The translations under genes were made by a program, and so were the position numbers. From Zavarzinia aquatilis (GTDB lineage Bacteria > Pseudomonadota > Alphaproteobacteria > Zavarziniales > Zavarziniaceae), in the NCBI RefSeq assembly GCF_003173035.1, contig NZ_QGLE01000004.1:236926-300925 (forward strand): a DNA stretch of 64,000 bases. The letters are read 5' to 3'. The stretch's first letter is position 1, and every line of letters begins with the position of its first letter. The notes under the pieces are model-generated. The model searched no databases. It saw nothing but the letters and a program-made list of their open reading frames with translations, and was not told where the DNA came from. Below, piece after piece: positions 39,178 through 48,164 of this stretch.

Positions 39178-39855
39178 TCAGCCCCAGGGGCCGGGGCGCG
39201 GGCGCAGCCGGTCGCGGAACGGCCGGATCAGGGCGATGCCGACCAGGAAGCCGCCGATATGGGCGACCCAGGCGATCTGTTCGGCGCTGGCCGCGCCCGA
39301 CAGACCGTCGACCAGCTGGAACACGAACCACAGGCCGATGGCGACGAAGGCCGGCACCGGCACCGGAAAGAAGCCGACCAGCACCACCACGGGCTGGCGC
39401 GGGAACAGCATCAGATAGGCGCCGAGCACGCCCGATATGGCGCCCGAAGCGCCGATCAGCGGCGCCTTGGACAGGGGATCGGTCAGACCCTCGCCGAAGG
39501 CCGCGGCAGCGGCGCAGAACAGATAGAAGGCGAGATAGGGCAGATGGCCGAGGGCATCCTCGACATTGTTGCCGAAGATCCAGAGAAACAGGAGATTGCC
39601 GCCCAGGTGCCAGAAATCGCCGTGCAGAAAGGCATAGGTCACCAGCGAGGCGACCGCGGGCACGGCGCCGATGTCATATTGCGGTGGCAGGCCCTCGAAC
39701 AGGAAATAGGGCACGAAACCATAGCGCAGGGCATCCAGTTCGACATGGCCGAGCGACTGCTGCAGCAGCCAGATGCCGGCACAGACGATCATCATCGTGT
39801 TGTTGACGATCGGTCGCCTGCGCGTCGGCAAACCATCGTGCAGAGGCAGGACCAC
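39178..39855 (-). CDS. Rhomboid family intramembrane serine protease
   Basis: A 225-residue protein with six membrane helices. The catalytic serine is Ser137 in IGASGAISG and the histidine is His199 in AHIGGFLVG, and the HGDFWHLGGNLLFLWIFG stretch (78-95) is the conserved first-loop region with the His-Asn oxyanion group. It cleaves membrane proteins within the bilayer; the target is unknown. All catalytic residues are present, so it should be active. Confidence 0.95.
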   Translation of the reverse strand: MVLPLHDGLPTRRRPIVNNTMMIVCAGIWLLQQSLGHVELDALRYGFVPYFLFEGLPPQYDIGAVPAVASLVTYAFLHGDFWHLGGNLLFLWIFGNNVEDALGHLPYLAFYLFCAAAAAFGEGLTDPLSKAPLIGASGAISGVLGAYLMLFPRQPVVVLVGFFPVPVPAFVAIGLWFVFQLVDGLSGAASAEQIAWVAHIGGFLVGIALIRPFRDRLRPRPGPWG

Positions 39856-39966
39856 CGGATACCTTTCGCGGAAACTGTCGGGTCGCGAGGATTGTCAGGC
39901 CATCGGCAGGCCGATTGCCGAATCTCGGGGCCAAGAGTGTCGAAAATCGGGCGGAATGCCAGCGCG

Positions 39967-41196
39967 CTATCGCTCGAAATGGGAAACCAGTTCGATATGG
40001 GAGGACCAGGCGAACTGATCGACCGGCAGCACGGCGCCCATCCTGAAGCCGGCTTCGGCCAGAATACGCGCGTCGCGGGCGAAACTGGCCGGGCTGCACG
40101 AGACGGCCACGATGCGGCGCACCGGACTGTCGGCGAGGGTGCGGACCTGCGCTTCGGCGCCTTCGCGCGGCGGGTCGATCACCACGACATCGCCCGCGTC
40201 GAATTCCACCGCCTCGACCGGCCGGCGATAGAGATCGCGGCGAGTCGCTTCGACATGTTTCAGGCCCCGGCCCTGACGCCAGCCCCGGCCAAGGGCGGCG
40301 ACCGCCGCCGCGTCACCCTCGTAGGCGACGACGGGCATGAGCTTCGCCAGCGGCAGGCTGAAGGTGCCGCAGCCGGCGAATAGGTCGACCGCGCGCCGGT
40401 GCCCCTCGCCGAGGCGGGCCAGCACGGCCTCGACCAGCGCCGCCTCGCCGGAGGCGGAGGGTTGCAGGAAGCCGGCCGGCGGCGGCGCCACCAGCGTCCC
40501 ACCAAAGGCGAGGGTCGGCGCGCCCCGCTCCAGCACGGTCTCGCCGCCCGCCGTGATGCGCGCGACGTCATGGGTGTTGGAAAATTCGGCCAGGGCCTCC
40601 CGCGCCGCGAGGTCGAGGCGGATCTTCGCCCCGTCGAGCGCGAGGTCGGTGCCGCCGGGCAGCAGGGTCACGGTCGCCGCCTCGAGGGGCAGGCGCTGGG
40701 CAAGCGCGCGTAGGGGCGCGATCAGCCGCGACAGGCCGGGCAGGATCGCCGGGCAGGTCTCGATATCGACGAGGCGATGGGCGCGCCGCTCGTGAAAGCC
40801 GAAGAAGATGCGCTTGCCGACGCGCAGCACGGCGAATTTCACCCGCCGCCGCTCGCCCGGGGGCAGGGATTTCGTCGGCAGCACCTCGACATCGTCGAAG
40901 CCGCGATGGGCGAGCGCGGTGCGGATACCCTCGCGCTTGAAGGCGGCGATGGCCTCCGGCGCCAGATGCTGCAACTGGCAGCCGCCGCAGCGGCCGAAGA
41001 CGGCGCAGGCGGGCTTGACCCGCTCGGGCGACGGCTCCAGCACCGTATCGAGCACGGCCGACTTGCCCTCGGGCATCACCCGGACCAGCTCGCCCGGCAG
41101 GGCGAAGGGGACATGGAGCGGGCCTTTCGGCCCCTCGATCACGCCGTCCCCTTGCGCGCCGAGGCGGATCACCCGGGCTTCGATCATTTCAGGCAT
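39967..41196 (-). CDS. RNA m5U methyltransferase family (RumA/RlmD-like)
   Basis: A 409-residue enzyme with a TRAM-like N-terminus, an iron-sulfur cluster motif CAVFGRCGGC (64-73) with a fourth Cys in DIETCPA, SAM-binding DLFAGCGTFSLPL, the DPPREGAE loop and the catalytic Cys in AVSCSPASFARD. Proteins of this group methylate uridine 5 in 23S rRNA (RlmC/RlmD) or tRNA (TrmA). The exact base is not deducible. The ATG end overlaps tlyA by 8 bases; the three genes MATE, tlyA and this one form one unit. Confidence 0.92.
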   Translation of the reverse strand: MPEMIEARVIRLGAQGDGVIEGPKGPLHVPFALPGELVRVMPEGKSAVLDTVLEPSPERVKPACAVFGRCGGCQLQHLAPEAIAAFKREGIRTALAHRGFDDVEVLPTKSLPPGERRRVKFAVLRVGKRIFFGFHERRAHRLVDIETCPAILPGLSRLIAPLRALAQRLPLEAATVTLLPGGTDLALDGAKIRLDLAAREALAEFSNTHDVARITAGGETVLERGAPTLAFGGTLVAPPPAGFLQPSASGEAALVEAVLARLGEGHRRAVDLFAGCGTFSLPLAKLMPVVAYEGDAAAVAALGRGWRQGRGLKHVEATRRDLYRRPVEAVEFDAGDVVVIDPPREGAEAQVRTLADSPVRRIVAVSCSPASFARDARILAEAGFRMGAVLPVDQFAWSSHIELVSHFER

Positions 41197-41929
41197 CGCG
41201 CTTCGCCCCGATCAGGAATTCCACATTGCCCTCCGGCCCCTTGATCGGGCTTTCGGTGATGCCGAGCACGCGCCAGCCGGGCCGCGCCGCCAGCCAGGCG
41301 GCGATCCGGTCGCAAACCTCCTGGTGCAGCTCGGGTTCGCGCACCACGCCGCCCTTGCCGACCCGGCCACGGCCGACCTCGAACTGCGGCTTGATCAGCG
41401 CGACGAGGTAGCCGCCCGGCTTCACCAGATCGAGCGCCGCCGGCAAAACGGTCTCGAGGCCGATGAAACTGGCGTCGCAGACGACGATATCGACAGGCTG
41501 GGGGATGATCGCGGCGTCCAGGCTGCGGGCGTTGGTCCGCTCCAGCACCGTGACCCGCGCGTCGGTCCGCAGCTTCCACGCCAGCTGGCCGTGGCCGACA
41601 TCGACGGCATGGACATGGGCGGCGCCCCTTGTTAGCAGCACGTCGGTAAAGCCGCCCGTCGAGGCGCCGACGTCGATGGCGACGAAGCCCGTCGGGTCGA
41701 TGGCGAAGGTGTCGAGGCCCTTTTCCAGCTTCAGCCCGCCGCGTGAGACCCAGGGGTGGGGCTGGCCCTTCACGTCGAGGGGGATATCCTCCGCCACCTT
41801 GTCGCCCGCCTTGTCGAGCCTTTTGGTGCCGGTGAAGACATGGCCCGCCATGATGACGGCCTGCGCCTTGGCCCGGCTTTCGACGAGGCCGCGGTCGACG
41901 AGCAATTGGTCCAGCCGCACTTTCGCCAT
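41189..41929 (-). CDS. tlyA: TlyA family rRNA (cytidine-2'-O)-methyltransferase
   Basis: A 246-residue protein with an N-terminal S4 RNA-binding domain (VRLDQLLVDRGLVESRAKAQAVI) and a FtsJ-like Rossmann methyltransferase domain (FVAIDVGASTGGFTDVLL). TlyA enzymes methylate cytidines in 16S and 23S rRNA and affect capreomycin susceptibility; older annotations call them haemolysins. The ATG at 41929 shares one base with the MATE stop. A longer reading upstream is out of the family pattern. Confidence 0.92.
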   Translation of the reverse strand: MAKVRLDQLLVDRGLVESRAKAQAVIMAGHVFTGTKRLDKAGDKVAEDIPLDVKGQPHPWVSRGGLKLEKGLDTFAIDPTGFVAIDVGASTGGFTDVLLTRGAAHVHAVDVGHGQLAWKLRTDARVTVLERTNARSLDAAIIPQPVDIVVCDASFIGLETVLPAALDLVKPGGYLVALIKPQFEVGRGRVGKGGVVREPELHQEVCDRIAAWLAARPGWRVLGITESPIKGPEGNVEFLIGAKRDA

Positions 41930-43362
41930 CACGCCCTCTCGATCAGGTCGCGGTAGGCGGGAATGCGGTGCCGGCCGGCGAAGCGCCGGACCATCAGCAC
42001 CGCGAAGGCGCCGACGGCGGCGACGAAGCCCCACCAGATGCCCTCGCCGCCAAGGCCGAAGGGAAAGGCCAGCGCCCAGGACAGGGTGAAGCCCAGGCCC
42101 CAGTAGCACAGCATGGCATAGAGCATGGGCACCCGCGCGTCCTGCAGCCCGCGCAGCAGATTGACGGCGACGACCTGTGCCGCGTCGACCACCTGGAACA
42201 GCGCGGCGAGGACGAGGAAACCGCTGGCATAGGTAAAGACAGCGGCATTGCCGCCGCTGGTCCGATCGGCGAGGAACAGGCCGGCCAGATCCTCGCGCCA
42301 GAACAGCATGACGAAGGCCATCGCGCCCATGAAGCCGCAGCCGAGGGCGAGGGCGGTCCAGCCGGTGCGGGTGATGGCGGCGGCGTCATGGCTGCCGGCG
42401 GCGATGCCGATGCGGATCGCCCCCGCCTGCCCGATGCCCAGCGCGAACATGAAGGTGACCGACGCGATCTGGATCGCGATCTGATGGGCGGCCAGCGCCA
42501 GCGGCCCGATCAGCCCCATCAACTGCGCCGCGCCCGAGAACAGCAGGACCTCGAAGGTGATGGTGAGGCCAATGGGCGTGCCGAGGCGGACGACGTCCAT
42601 CAGCTTCTGCCGGTCGGCCCGCCAGAAACGGCCAAGAAGATGGAACCGCCGGAACCGCCGGTCGAGGGCGACGAAACCGGCGAGCGCGGCCAGCGCCAGC
42701 AGGCCCGAGGCAACCGAGCCGAGACCGGCGCCGACGACGCCCAGCGCCGGCAGGCCGAAATGGCCGAAGATCAGCACATAGATGAAGACGCCGTTCACCG
42801 GCACCTGCAACAGCGCGATGACGAGGGCGGCGCGCGGCCGGTCGTAGGTCGCCATGAAATTGCGCAGCACGACATACCAGGTGCCGGTCAGCAGGATGGG
42901 CGAGACGGCGCGGACGTAACGCTCGGTCTCCACCGCCAGCCCCTCCTCCTGCCCGATCAGGCGCAGGAGCACGCCGATGTTCCACAGAAGCGCGATCACC
43001 GGCAGGCAGACGAAGCCGGTGGCCCAGAGGGTCTGGCGGACGATGCGGCGCACTTCGCGCATGTGATGGCGCTTCGCCCCGACGGCATAGGCCATCAGCG
43101 GCACCGCCCCTTGGGCGAGACCGATCAGGAACATCATCGGCACGATGATCACGGAAAAGCCGAGGGCGGCGGCGGCCAGCGCCTCCGGCCCGACCCGGCC
43201 GAGCATGATGGTGTCGGTCGTCAGCATGGCGACGCCCGCCAGCTGGCCGAGGGCGAGCGGCAGGCCAAGGGCGATCAGCGCCCGGGCTTCGGCCATGACG
43301 CCGCGCCCGCTGCCCGTGGGCAGCGCCGTCTGTCCCATCCCCCCTCCGGCCACTGCCGACAT
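41929..43362 (-). CDS. MATE family multidrug efflux transporter
   Basis: A 477-residue protein with twelve predicted membrane segments and the two-fold MATE plan: EARALIALGLPLALGQLAGVAM at the N-terminus and an equivalent VRLGTPIGLTITFEVLLF half-way. The pump exports cationic drugs or metabolites using a sodium or proton gradient. The ATG at 43362 was chosen over a TTG at 43377; the MAEARALI methionine is a further alternative. It is transcribed divergently from queE. Confidence 0.9.
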   Translation of the reverse strand: MSAVAGGGMGQTALPTGSGRGVMAEARALIALGLPLALGQLAGVAMLTTDTIMLGRVGPEALAAAALGFSVIIVPMMFLIGLAQGAVPLMAYAVGAKRHHMREVRRIVRQTLWATGFVCLPVIALLWNIGVLLRLIGQEEGLAVETERYVRAVSPILLTGTWYVVLRNFMATYDRPRAALVIALLQVPVNGVFIYVLIFGHFGLPALGVVGAGLGSVASGLLALAALAGFVALDRRFRRFHLLGRFWRADRQKLMDVVRLGTPIGLTITFEVLLFSGAAQLMGLIGPLALAAHQIAIQIASVTFMFALGIGQAGAIRIGIAAGSHDAAAITRTGWTALALGCGFMGAMAFVMLFWREDLAGLFLADRTSGGNAAVFTYASGFLVLAALFQVVDAAQVVAVNLLRGLQDARVPMLYAMLCYWGLGFTLSWALAFPFGLGGEGIWWGFVAAVGAFAVLMVRRFAGRHRIPAYRDLIERA

Positions 43363-43498
43363 TGTACCTCTCCACAATCGAGCCGGGCACTATGACCAAG
43401 GGGCTTCGACTTGGAAAGGGGGCCGTGGGCAGGACTGCCTTGCGCGCGGGCGACAAGCGGCGCTAAACCCTTGGCTCCCGATCCCGAGCGGAGCCGCC

Positions 43499-44152
43499 AT
43501 GCCCTATGCCGTCAAGGAGCTGTTTCCGACCCTGCAGGGCGAAGGCGCGCAGGCCGGCCGTGCCGCCGTGTTCTGCCGCTTCGCCGGCTGCAACCTGTGG
43601 TCTGGCCGCGAGGCCGACCGGGCGGAGGCGACCTGCCGTTTCTGCGACACGGATTTCGTCGGCACCGACGGCGAAGGCGGCGGCAAGTTCCCCGACGCGG
43701 AAACCCTGGCGGCGGCGATCGAGGCGTGCTGGGGCGAGGAACGGGCCTATCGCTATGTCGTCTTCACCGGGGGCGAGCCGCTGCTCCAGCTCGACGAGGA
43801 GTTGATCGAAGCGATGCACGGGCGCGGTTTCGAGATCGCGATCGAGACCAATGGCACCACGCGGCCACCTTCCGGCATCGACTGGATCTGCGTCAGCCCC
43901 AAGGCCGGCGCCAACTGGTCCTTGCGCCGGGGCGACGAACTGAAGCTGGTCTTCCCGCAAGCAGGCCTGATGCCGGAGGCGGTGGAGGAGATCCTGAAGC
44001 CCGCCAGCGGCAATGCCTTCCGCCATTATTTCCTGCAGCCGATGGATGGGCCGGATCAGCAGCGCAACATCGCGGCCGCCGCCGACTATTGCCGGCGCCA
44101 TCCGCGCTGGCGCCTCAGCCTGCAGACCCACAAGCTGATCGGTATTCCCTGA
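43499..44152 (+). CDS. queE: 7-carboxy-7-deazaguanine synthase
   Basis: A 217-residue radical-SAM enzyme. [23 protein letters not shown] begins the protein; the cluster cysteines are in CRFAGCNLW and CRFCDTD, with the long spacing between first and second Cys seen in Que[12 protein letters not shown] is the SAM-binding strand. It converts 6-carboxytetrahydropterin to 7-carboxy-7-deazaguanine. It precedes queC by 17 bases and queD; the three form one operon on the plus strand. Confidence 0.96.
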   Translation: MPYAVKELFPTLQGEGAQAGRAAVFCRFAGCNLWSGREADRAEATCRFCDTDFVGTDGEGGGKFPDAETLAAAIEACWGEERAYRYVVFTGGEPLLQLDEELIEAMHGRGFEIAIETNGTTRPPSGIDWICVSPKAGANWSLRRGDELKLVFPQAGLMPEAVEEILKPASGNAFRHYFLQPMDGPDQQRNIAAAADYCRRHPRWRLSLQTHKLIGIP

Positions 44153-44169
44153 CGTCCCGGAGTTCGCCC

Positions 44170-44868
44170 ATGACGGAAAAAGCCCTGGTCCTGTTTTCGG
44201 GCGGGCAGGATTCGACGGTCTGCCTCGCCTGGGCGCTCGACCGGTTCGAGACGGTGGAGACCATCGGTTTCGACTACGGCCAGCGCCACAGCGTCGAGCT
44301 GGAATGCCGCCAGACCCTGCGCCGCCGCCTCGCCGAAGAATTTCCGCAATGGCGCGGCCGGCTGGGCGAGGATCACCTGCTCGACCTCGGCATCCTCGGC
44401 GCGATCAGCGAAACCGCCCTGACGCGCGCGGATGAAATCCGTCTGCAGGCGGATGGCCTGCCCAATACCTTCGTGCCCGGGCGCAACCTGCTGTTCTTCA
44501 CCTTCGCCGCCACCATCGCCTGGCGCCGGGGCCTGCGCCATCTCGTCGGCGGCATGTGCGAGACCGATTATTCCGGCTATCCCGATTGCCGGGACGACAC
44601 GCTGAAGGCCTTGCAGGTCGCCCTGAACCTCGGTATGGACCGGCGCTTCGTCGTCGAGACGCCATTGATGTGGATCGACAAGGCGCAGACCTGGGCCCTG
44701 ACCGAACGGCTGGGCGGCACGGCGCTGGTCGAGCTGATCCGGACGGAAAGCCACAGCTGCTACAAGGGCGAGCGGCAGATCGAACACCCCTGGGGCCGGG
44801 GCTGCGGCCAGTGTCCCGCCTGCGAATTGCGCGCCGCCGGCTGGGCGAAGTGGCGCGCCGGGCGCTGA
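44170..44868 (+). CDS. queC: 7-cyano-7-deazaguanine synthase
   Basis: A 232-residue ATP pyrophosphatase with the PP-loop [15 protein letters not shown] (9-23), [11 protein letters not shown], the [10 protein letters not shown] block and a C-terminal zinc site CGQCPAC plus an earlier SHSCYKG cysteine. It makes preQ0 from 7-carboxy-7-deazaguanine and ammonia. The third gene, queD, follows after 19 bases. A queF (preQ0 reductase) is not visible, so final queuosine steps must be elsewhere. Confidence 0.97.
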   Translation: MTEKALVLFSGGQDSTVCLAWALDRFETVETIGFDYGQRHSVELECRQTLRRRLAEEFPQWRGRLGEDHLLDLGILGAISETALTRADEIRLQADGLPNTFVPGRNLLFFTFAATIAWRRGLRHLVGGMCETDYSGYPDCRDDTLKALQVALNLGMDRRFVVETPLMWIDKAQTWALTERLGGTALVELIRTESHSCYKGERQIEHPWGRGCGQCPACELRAAGWAKWRAGR

Positions 44869-44887
44869 TCAAGGACAGGCATTCTTC

Positions 44888-45421
44888 ATGGATTTCACCA
44901 TCACCCGGCAGATCGCCATCGACGCCGGGCACCGCATCGCCAGCCACGGCTCGAAATGCCGGCACCTGCATGGGCACCGCTATGTGATCGAGGCGAGTTG
45001 CCGGCCGGTTTCCGGCGAGCTGCGCGCGGCCGGCGAACAGGCGGGCATGGTGCTCGACTTCGGCTTCCTGAAGGACGAGATGATGGCGCTGATCGACGCG
45101 CCCTGCGACCACGGCCTGATCGCCGATATCGCCGACCGCGCCCTGCTCGACCTCTTCACCCCCGAGGGGCGAAAGGGCGACGACTGGCACGCGGCCCTTG
45201 CCGCAACGGTCGCGGCCGGGGGCTTCGCGACGACGACCGACGGCCGCCTTGGCCAGAAACTCTATGTCGTGCCCTTCCCGCCGACGGCGGAAGGCCTCGC
45301 CCGCCACTGGTTCCACCGCCTCGCCCCGGCGGTTGCCCGGCGCAGCGACGGCCTCGCGGCGCTGACCCGCGTCACCGTCCACGAAACCCCGAACTGCCGC
45401 GCCGACTACGCGCCCTTGTGA
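44888..45421 (+). CDS. queD: 6-carboxytetrahydropterin synthase (QueD/PTPS family)
   Basis: A 177-residue protein of the T-fold PTPS family. Zinc histidines are at AGH (14-16) and HLHGHRY (26-32), the catalytic Cys in SKCRHLHG, and the C-terminal VHETPNCRADY contains the pterin-anchoring Glu. It starts the deazaguanine path from dihydroneopterin triphosphate. It is about 50 residues longer than typical QueD because of an insert around GRKGDDWHAALAATVAAGG, so it may belong to a longer PTPS subgroup. The 3' end overlaps the convergent DUF2442 gene. Confidence 0.88.
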   Translation: MDFTITRQIAIDAGHRIASHGSKCRHLHGHRYVIEASCRPVSGELRAAGEQAGMVLDFGFLKDEMMALIDAPCDHGLIADIADRALLDLFTPEGRKGDDWHAALAATVAAGGFATTTDGRLGQKLYVVPFPPTAEGLARHWFHRLAPAVARRSDGLAALTRVTVHETPNCRADYAPL

Positions 45422-45843
45422 TCGAGCAGGTAGCGGGTGGCCAGCGCGACATGGCGCGGGATCGGCCTCGTCTTGCGGTAGTCCGCGATGAGCCGGCGGC
45501 TGAGACCGAGGGCCGCCGCCATGCCGTCGAGCGTCATGTCCAGCGCCGCCATCGCCGCGCGAAAGTCGCGATTGTCGAACTCGGCGGACGGCAGGCGGTC
45601 GAGCCAAAGCGCCGACAGATCGAGATCGCTCGCCCACTCGATGGCGTTGCCGTATTCGGCGACGCGCAGGGAACGAAACAATTCATCATCGTCGCGCAGG
45701 GGCCGGAAGATCCGCCGGCTGGCGATCACCGGGGCCAGATCCACGACCCGGGTCTCGCCCGACCGCCAGCCGATGCGGACTTTCCGCCCGTCCAGCGCCT
45801 CAGCCCGTTCAATGCGTGGCAGCGGCTCGCCGACGGCGATCAT
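45406..45843 (-). CDS. DUF2442 protein with C-terminal helix-turn-helix
   Basis: A 145-residue protein. The first 85 residues carry a DUF2442 domain (VRIGWRSGETRVVDLAPVI, and FRSLRVAEYGNAIEWASDLDLSALWL, quoted in part). The last 45 look like a Xre-type helix-turn-helix (LDGMAAALGLSRRLIADYRKTRPIP). The ATG at 45843 lies one base from the end of the DUF4160 gene; an earlier ATG at 45873 is possible. DUF2442 and DUF4160 genes often stand side by side and have been suggested to form toxin-antitoxin-like pairs; here the DNA-binding tail would suit an autorepressing partner. Function is inference. Confidence 0.7.
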   Translation of the reverse strand: MIAVGEPLPRIERAEALDGRKVRIGWRSGETRVVDLAPVIASRRIFRPLRDDDELFRSLRVAEYGNAIEWASDLDLSALWLDRLPSAEFDNRDFRAAMAALDMTLDGMAAALGLSRRLIADYRKTRPIPRHVALATRYLLDHKGA

Positions 45844-45844
45844 G

Positions 45845-46075
45845 TCAGCGCGCGTTGAGGCGTTTCCACTCATGATCCAGTCGCTCCCTGTTGGCCCCCG
45901 CCCAGGCGAGAGCCATGTCGAGATTGCGCCGGTCGATCTGCCCGGCGATCACTTCAAAGTCCGCGAGCCGCACCAGCACTTCGTGATCCGGCGTAACGAC
46001 ATGGAAATGCGGCGGATGATGATCGTCCGCGAACATCTGGATTTTCAGCTTCCCGATCTGCGCGAGGGTCGGCAG
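45845..46075 (-). CDS. DUF4160 protein, probable non-ATG start
   Basis: A 76-residue protein with the full DUF4160 pattern: PTLAQIGKLKIQMFADDHHPPHFHV, where DDHHPPHFHV is the family hallmark, and a C-terminal RNLDMALAWAGANRERL helix. The conserved N-terminus begins 13 codons before the first ATG (46036). The only codon at the family's usual start is CTG at 46075; ATT at 46096 is another option. No ATG, GTG or TTG exists before the upstream stop. It is followed at once by the DUF2442-HTH gene and preceded by a palindrome at 46107. Confidence 0.65.
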   Translation of the reverse strand: MPTLAQIGKLKIQMFADDHHPPHFHVVTPDHEVLVRLADFEVIAGQIDRRNLDMALAWAGANRERLDHEWKRLNAR

Positions 46076-46106
46076 CGTCGGCCCATTCCATTCTGAAATC
46101 TAGAAT

Positions 46107-46123
46107 AGTGCACAATGTGCACT
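46107..46123. promoter_or_regulatory. Palindrome between DUF4160 and the ligase gene
   Basis: AGTGCAC-AAT-GTGCACT is a perfect 7-bp inverted repeat, 32 bases before the DUF4160 start and 84 before the glutamine-synthetase-like start. It lies in the single A/T-rich patch between these divergent genes, as expected of an operator that could serve the HTH protein encoded nearby. Binding partner not known. Confidence 0.5.
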
Positions 46124-46207
46124 GTTTCCAGTCCATCCCCGCGCCGCCTTGCTTCCGCCGCTGCCCTTGAGGCAAAGTTCTTTCCCGGTCGGAACAGGGG
46201 ACATTCC

Positions 46208-47518
46208 GTGAAGCGTCATCCCTTCATCATGGCGGTGTGCAGCGATTTCGCCGGGCAGTTGCGCGGCAAGGGCTTCCCGGCCGAGGATCTGGCCGACCGG
46301 CTGGCCAAGGGCGTGGGCTGGACCCCGACCAATGTCATGATCAACTGCTTCGGCGCCATTCCGGCGACGCCCTTCGGCCCGCGCGGCGACCTCATCCTGC
46401 TGCCCGACCCCGGTGCCGAGCTGAAGGTCGATTTCGAGGACGGCAGCGTGCCGGAGCATTTCTTCCTCGGCGATATTCTCGACATGGCGCGGGCGCCCTG
46501 GTCCTGCTGCACCCGAAGCTATCTGAAGCAGGGGATCGAGCGGCTGCGCGCCGAATTCGGCCTTCGCCTGCGCGTCGCCTTCGAGCATGAATTCTACCAC
46601 GGCGGCGTGGCCGAGCGGCCGGGCGGCTCCTACGGGCTCGACGCGATCCGCAAGGCGGGCGACTTCCCCCATGCCCTGATCGCCGCCATGGCCGCCGCCG
46701 GGATCGAGCCGGAAACCGTGCTGCCCGAATATGGCCCCTGCCAGATCGAGGCGACGATGCACCCGGCCCTCGCCCTGCAGGCGGCGGACCGGGCGGCGAT
46801 GCTGCGCCAGATCGTGCACGCCCTCGCCTTCCGGCAGGGCGGCTGGGCCAGCTTCTCGCCGGTGGTGACGCCCGGCATCGTCGGCAATGGCGTCCATGTC
46901 CATTTCAGCCTGGAAGACGAGGCGGGCAGGCCGCTGTCCCACGACCCCGCCGCGCCCGATGGCGTGTCGGCGCTCGCCAGCCGCTTCATCGCCGGCATCC
47001 TGCGCCAGGGCCGCGCGCTCTGCGGCCTGACCGCGCCCAGCGTGCTGTCCTACGAACGGCTGAAGCCGAATTCGTGGAGCACCAATGTCACCAACCTTGG
47101 CTGGCGCGACCGCGAGGCTTTCGTGCGCATCTGCCCGGTCTCGGACGTGCCGGGCGAGGATGTCTCGCGCGGCTTCAATTTCGAGTATCGCGCGGCCGAC
47201 GGCGCCGCCACGCCCCATCTCGTCCTTGGCGCCCTGATCCGCGCCGGCCTCGCCGGGCTGGAAGCCGGAGAGCCGGCGCCGCCCGCGACCCGCGACGGGC
47301 CGGGCAGCCTGTCGCCGGAGGACTGGGAGCGGCAGGGCATCCGCCCGCTGCCCGCCAGTCTCGCCGAGGCGCTCGACATGCTGGAGGCGGCGGGCGATGT
47401 GCTGATCGAGAATGCCGAGATGCGCACCGCCTATCTGATGCACAAGCGGGGCGAGATCGCGGCGGTCGAGGGCCTGGAGCTTGCCGAGCTCGCCGCCAAA
47501 TATGCCCGTGTCTACTGA
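46208..47518 (+). CDS. Glutamine synthetase family gamma-glutamyl ligase
   Basis: A 436-residue protein with the GS fold: an N-terminal beta-grasp domain (VCSDFAGQLRGKGF), then catalytic motifs FEHEFYH, a GNGVHVHFSL loop holding the ATP/metal histidines, ERLKPNSWS in place of the usual Arg-Leu-X-Pro, and FEYRAADGAATPHLVLGALI. GS-like enzymes of this divergent sort attach glutamate to amines or polyamines rather than ammonia. The GTG at 46208 follows an AGGGGAC site and starts a KRHPFIM sequence. It is 15 bases from a cysteine hydrolase gene, probably cotranscribed. Substrate unknown. Confidence 0.78.
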   Translation: MKRHPFIMAVCSDFAGQLRGKGFPAEDLADRLAKGVGWTPTNVMINCFGAIPATPFGPRGDLILLPDPGAELKVDFEDGSVPEHFFLGDILDMARAPWSCCTRSYLKQGIERLRAEFGLRLRVAFEHEFYHGGVAERPGGSYGLDAIRKAGDFPHALIAAMAAAGIEPETVLPEYGPCQIEATMHPALALQAADRAAMLRQIVHALAFRQGGWASFSPVVTPGIVGNGVHVHFSLEDEAGRPLSHDPAAPDGVSALASRFIAGILRQGRALCGLTAPSVLSYERLKPNSWSTNVTNLGWRDREAFVRICPVSDVPGEDVSRGFNFEYRAADGAATPHLVLGALIRAGLAGLEAGEPAPPATRDGPGSLSPEDWERQGIRPLPASLAEALDMLEAAGDVLIENAEMRTAYLMHKRGEIAAVEGLELAELAAKYARVY

Positions 47519-47533
47519 GTGAGGTTGCTTGCC

Positions 47534-48151
47534 ATGGCCGTCCAGAAACCCTATCGCACCCGCGATCTGCCCATCGTGCCCGAGCGCACGGCGATCATCG
47601 TGATCGACGCGCAGAACAGCCTGCTCGACGACGGCACGCCGGAAGAAAAGCCCTATTTCCAGCACCAGCTGCACCAGGTCGCGCTGCCCAATATCGCCCG
47701 CCTGATCGAGAAGGCCCGGGCGAGCGGGATCGAGGTGATCTACACGGTGATCGAAAGCCTGACCGTGGACGGGCGGGACCGCAGCCTCGATTACAAGGTC
47801 AGCAATTTCAATTATCCCAAGGGCGGCTGGGACTCGAAGGTGCTGGACGCCGTCCTGCCGGTGGGCGACGAGATCGTGCTGCCCAAGACGTCGTCCAGCC
47901 TGTTCAATTCGACCATCTTCGAATATCTGCTGCGCAACCTCGGCGTCGATGCCGTGATCGCGGTCGGCTTCCTGACCGATCAATGCGTCGACCTTGCCGT
48001 GCGCGACGGCGCCGACCGTGGTTTCGAGATGATCTGCGTGACCGACGCCTGCGCCACCAAGAGCGAGGAGCGCCACAATTGGGCGCTCCGCCTCAACAAG
48101 GGCTACTGCCGGCAGGCGACGACCGACGAGATCCTGGCCGAGATGGTCTGA
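47534..48151 (+). CDS. Isochorismatase-family cysteine hydrolase
   Basis: A 205-residue protein of the isochorismatase/nicotinamidase fold. The triad is visible: Asp in VIDAQNSLLDD, Lys in VLPKTSSSLFNST, and the catalytic Cys in FLTDQCVDLAV. Such enzymes hydrolyse amide bonds (N-carbamoyl compounds, biuret, ureido acids, nicotinamide). Being next to a gamma-glutamyl ligase and an arginine deiminase operon, a role in nitrogen metabolism is plausible but inferred. The ATG at 47534 has a modest ribosome site; a GTG at 47519 is an alternative. Confidence 0.85.
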   Translation: MAVQKPYRTRDLPIVPERTAIIVIDAQNSLLDDGTPEEKPYFQHQLHQVALPNIARLIEKARASGIEVIYTVIESLTVDGRDRSLDYKVSNFNYPKGGWDSKVLDAVLPVGDEIVLPKTSSSLFNSTIFEYLLRNLGVDAVIAVGFLTDQCVDLAVRDGADRGFEMICVTDACATKSEERHNWALRLNKGYCRQATTDEILAEMV

Positions 48152-48164
48152 CGCCGAAGCGGGG

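Noticed and set aside
43378..43498. preQ1 riboswitch upstream of queE
   Set aside because: The leader was examined for the preQ1 aptamer pattern; nothing beyond ordinary GC-rich stems was found.
46107..46123. NtrC binding site before the glutamine-synthetase-like gene
   Set aside because: The half-sites TGCAC/GTGCA agree, but the centre is 3 bases, whereas NtrC sites need a longer spacing; no -24/-12 promoter was seen.
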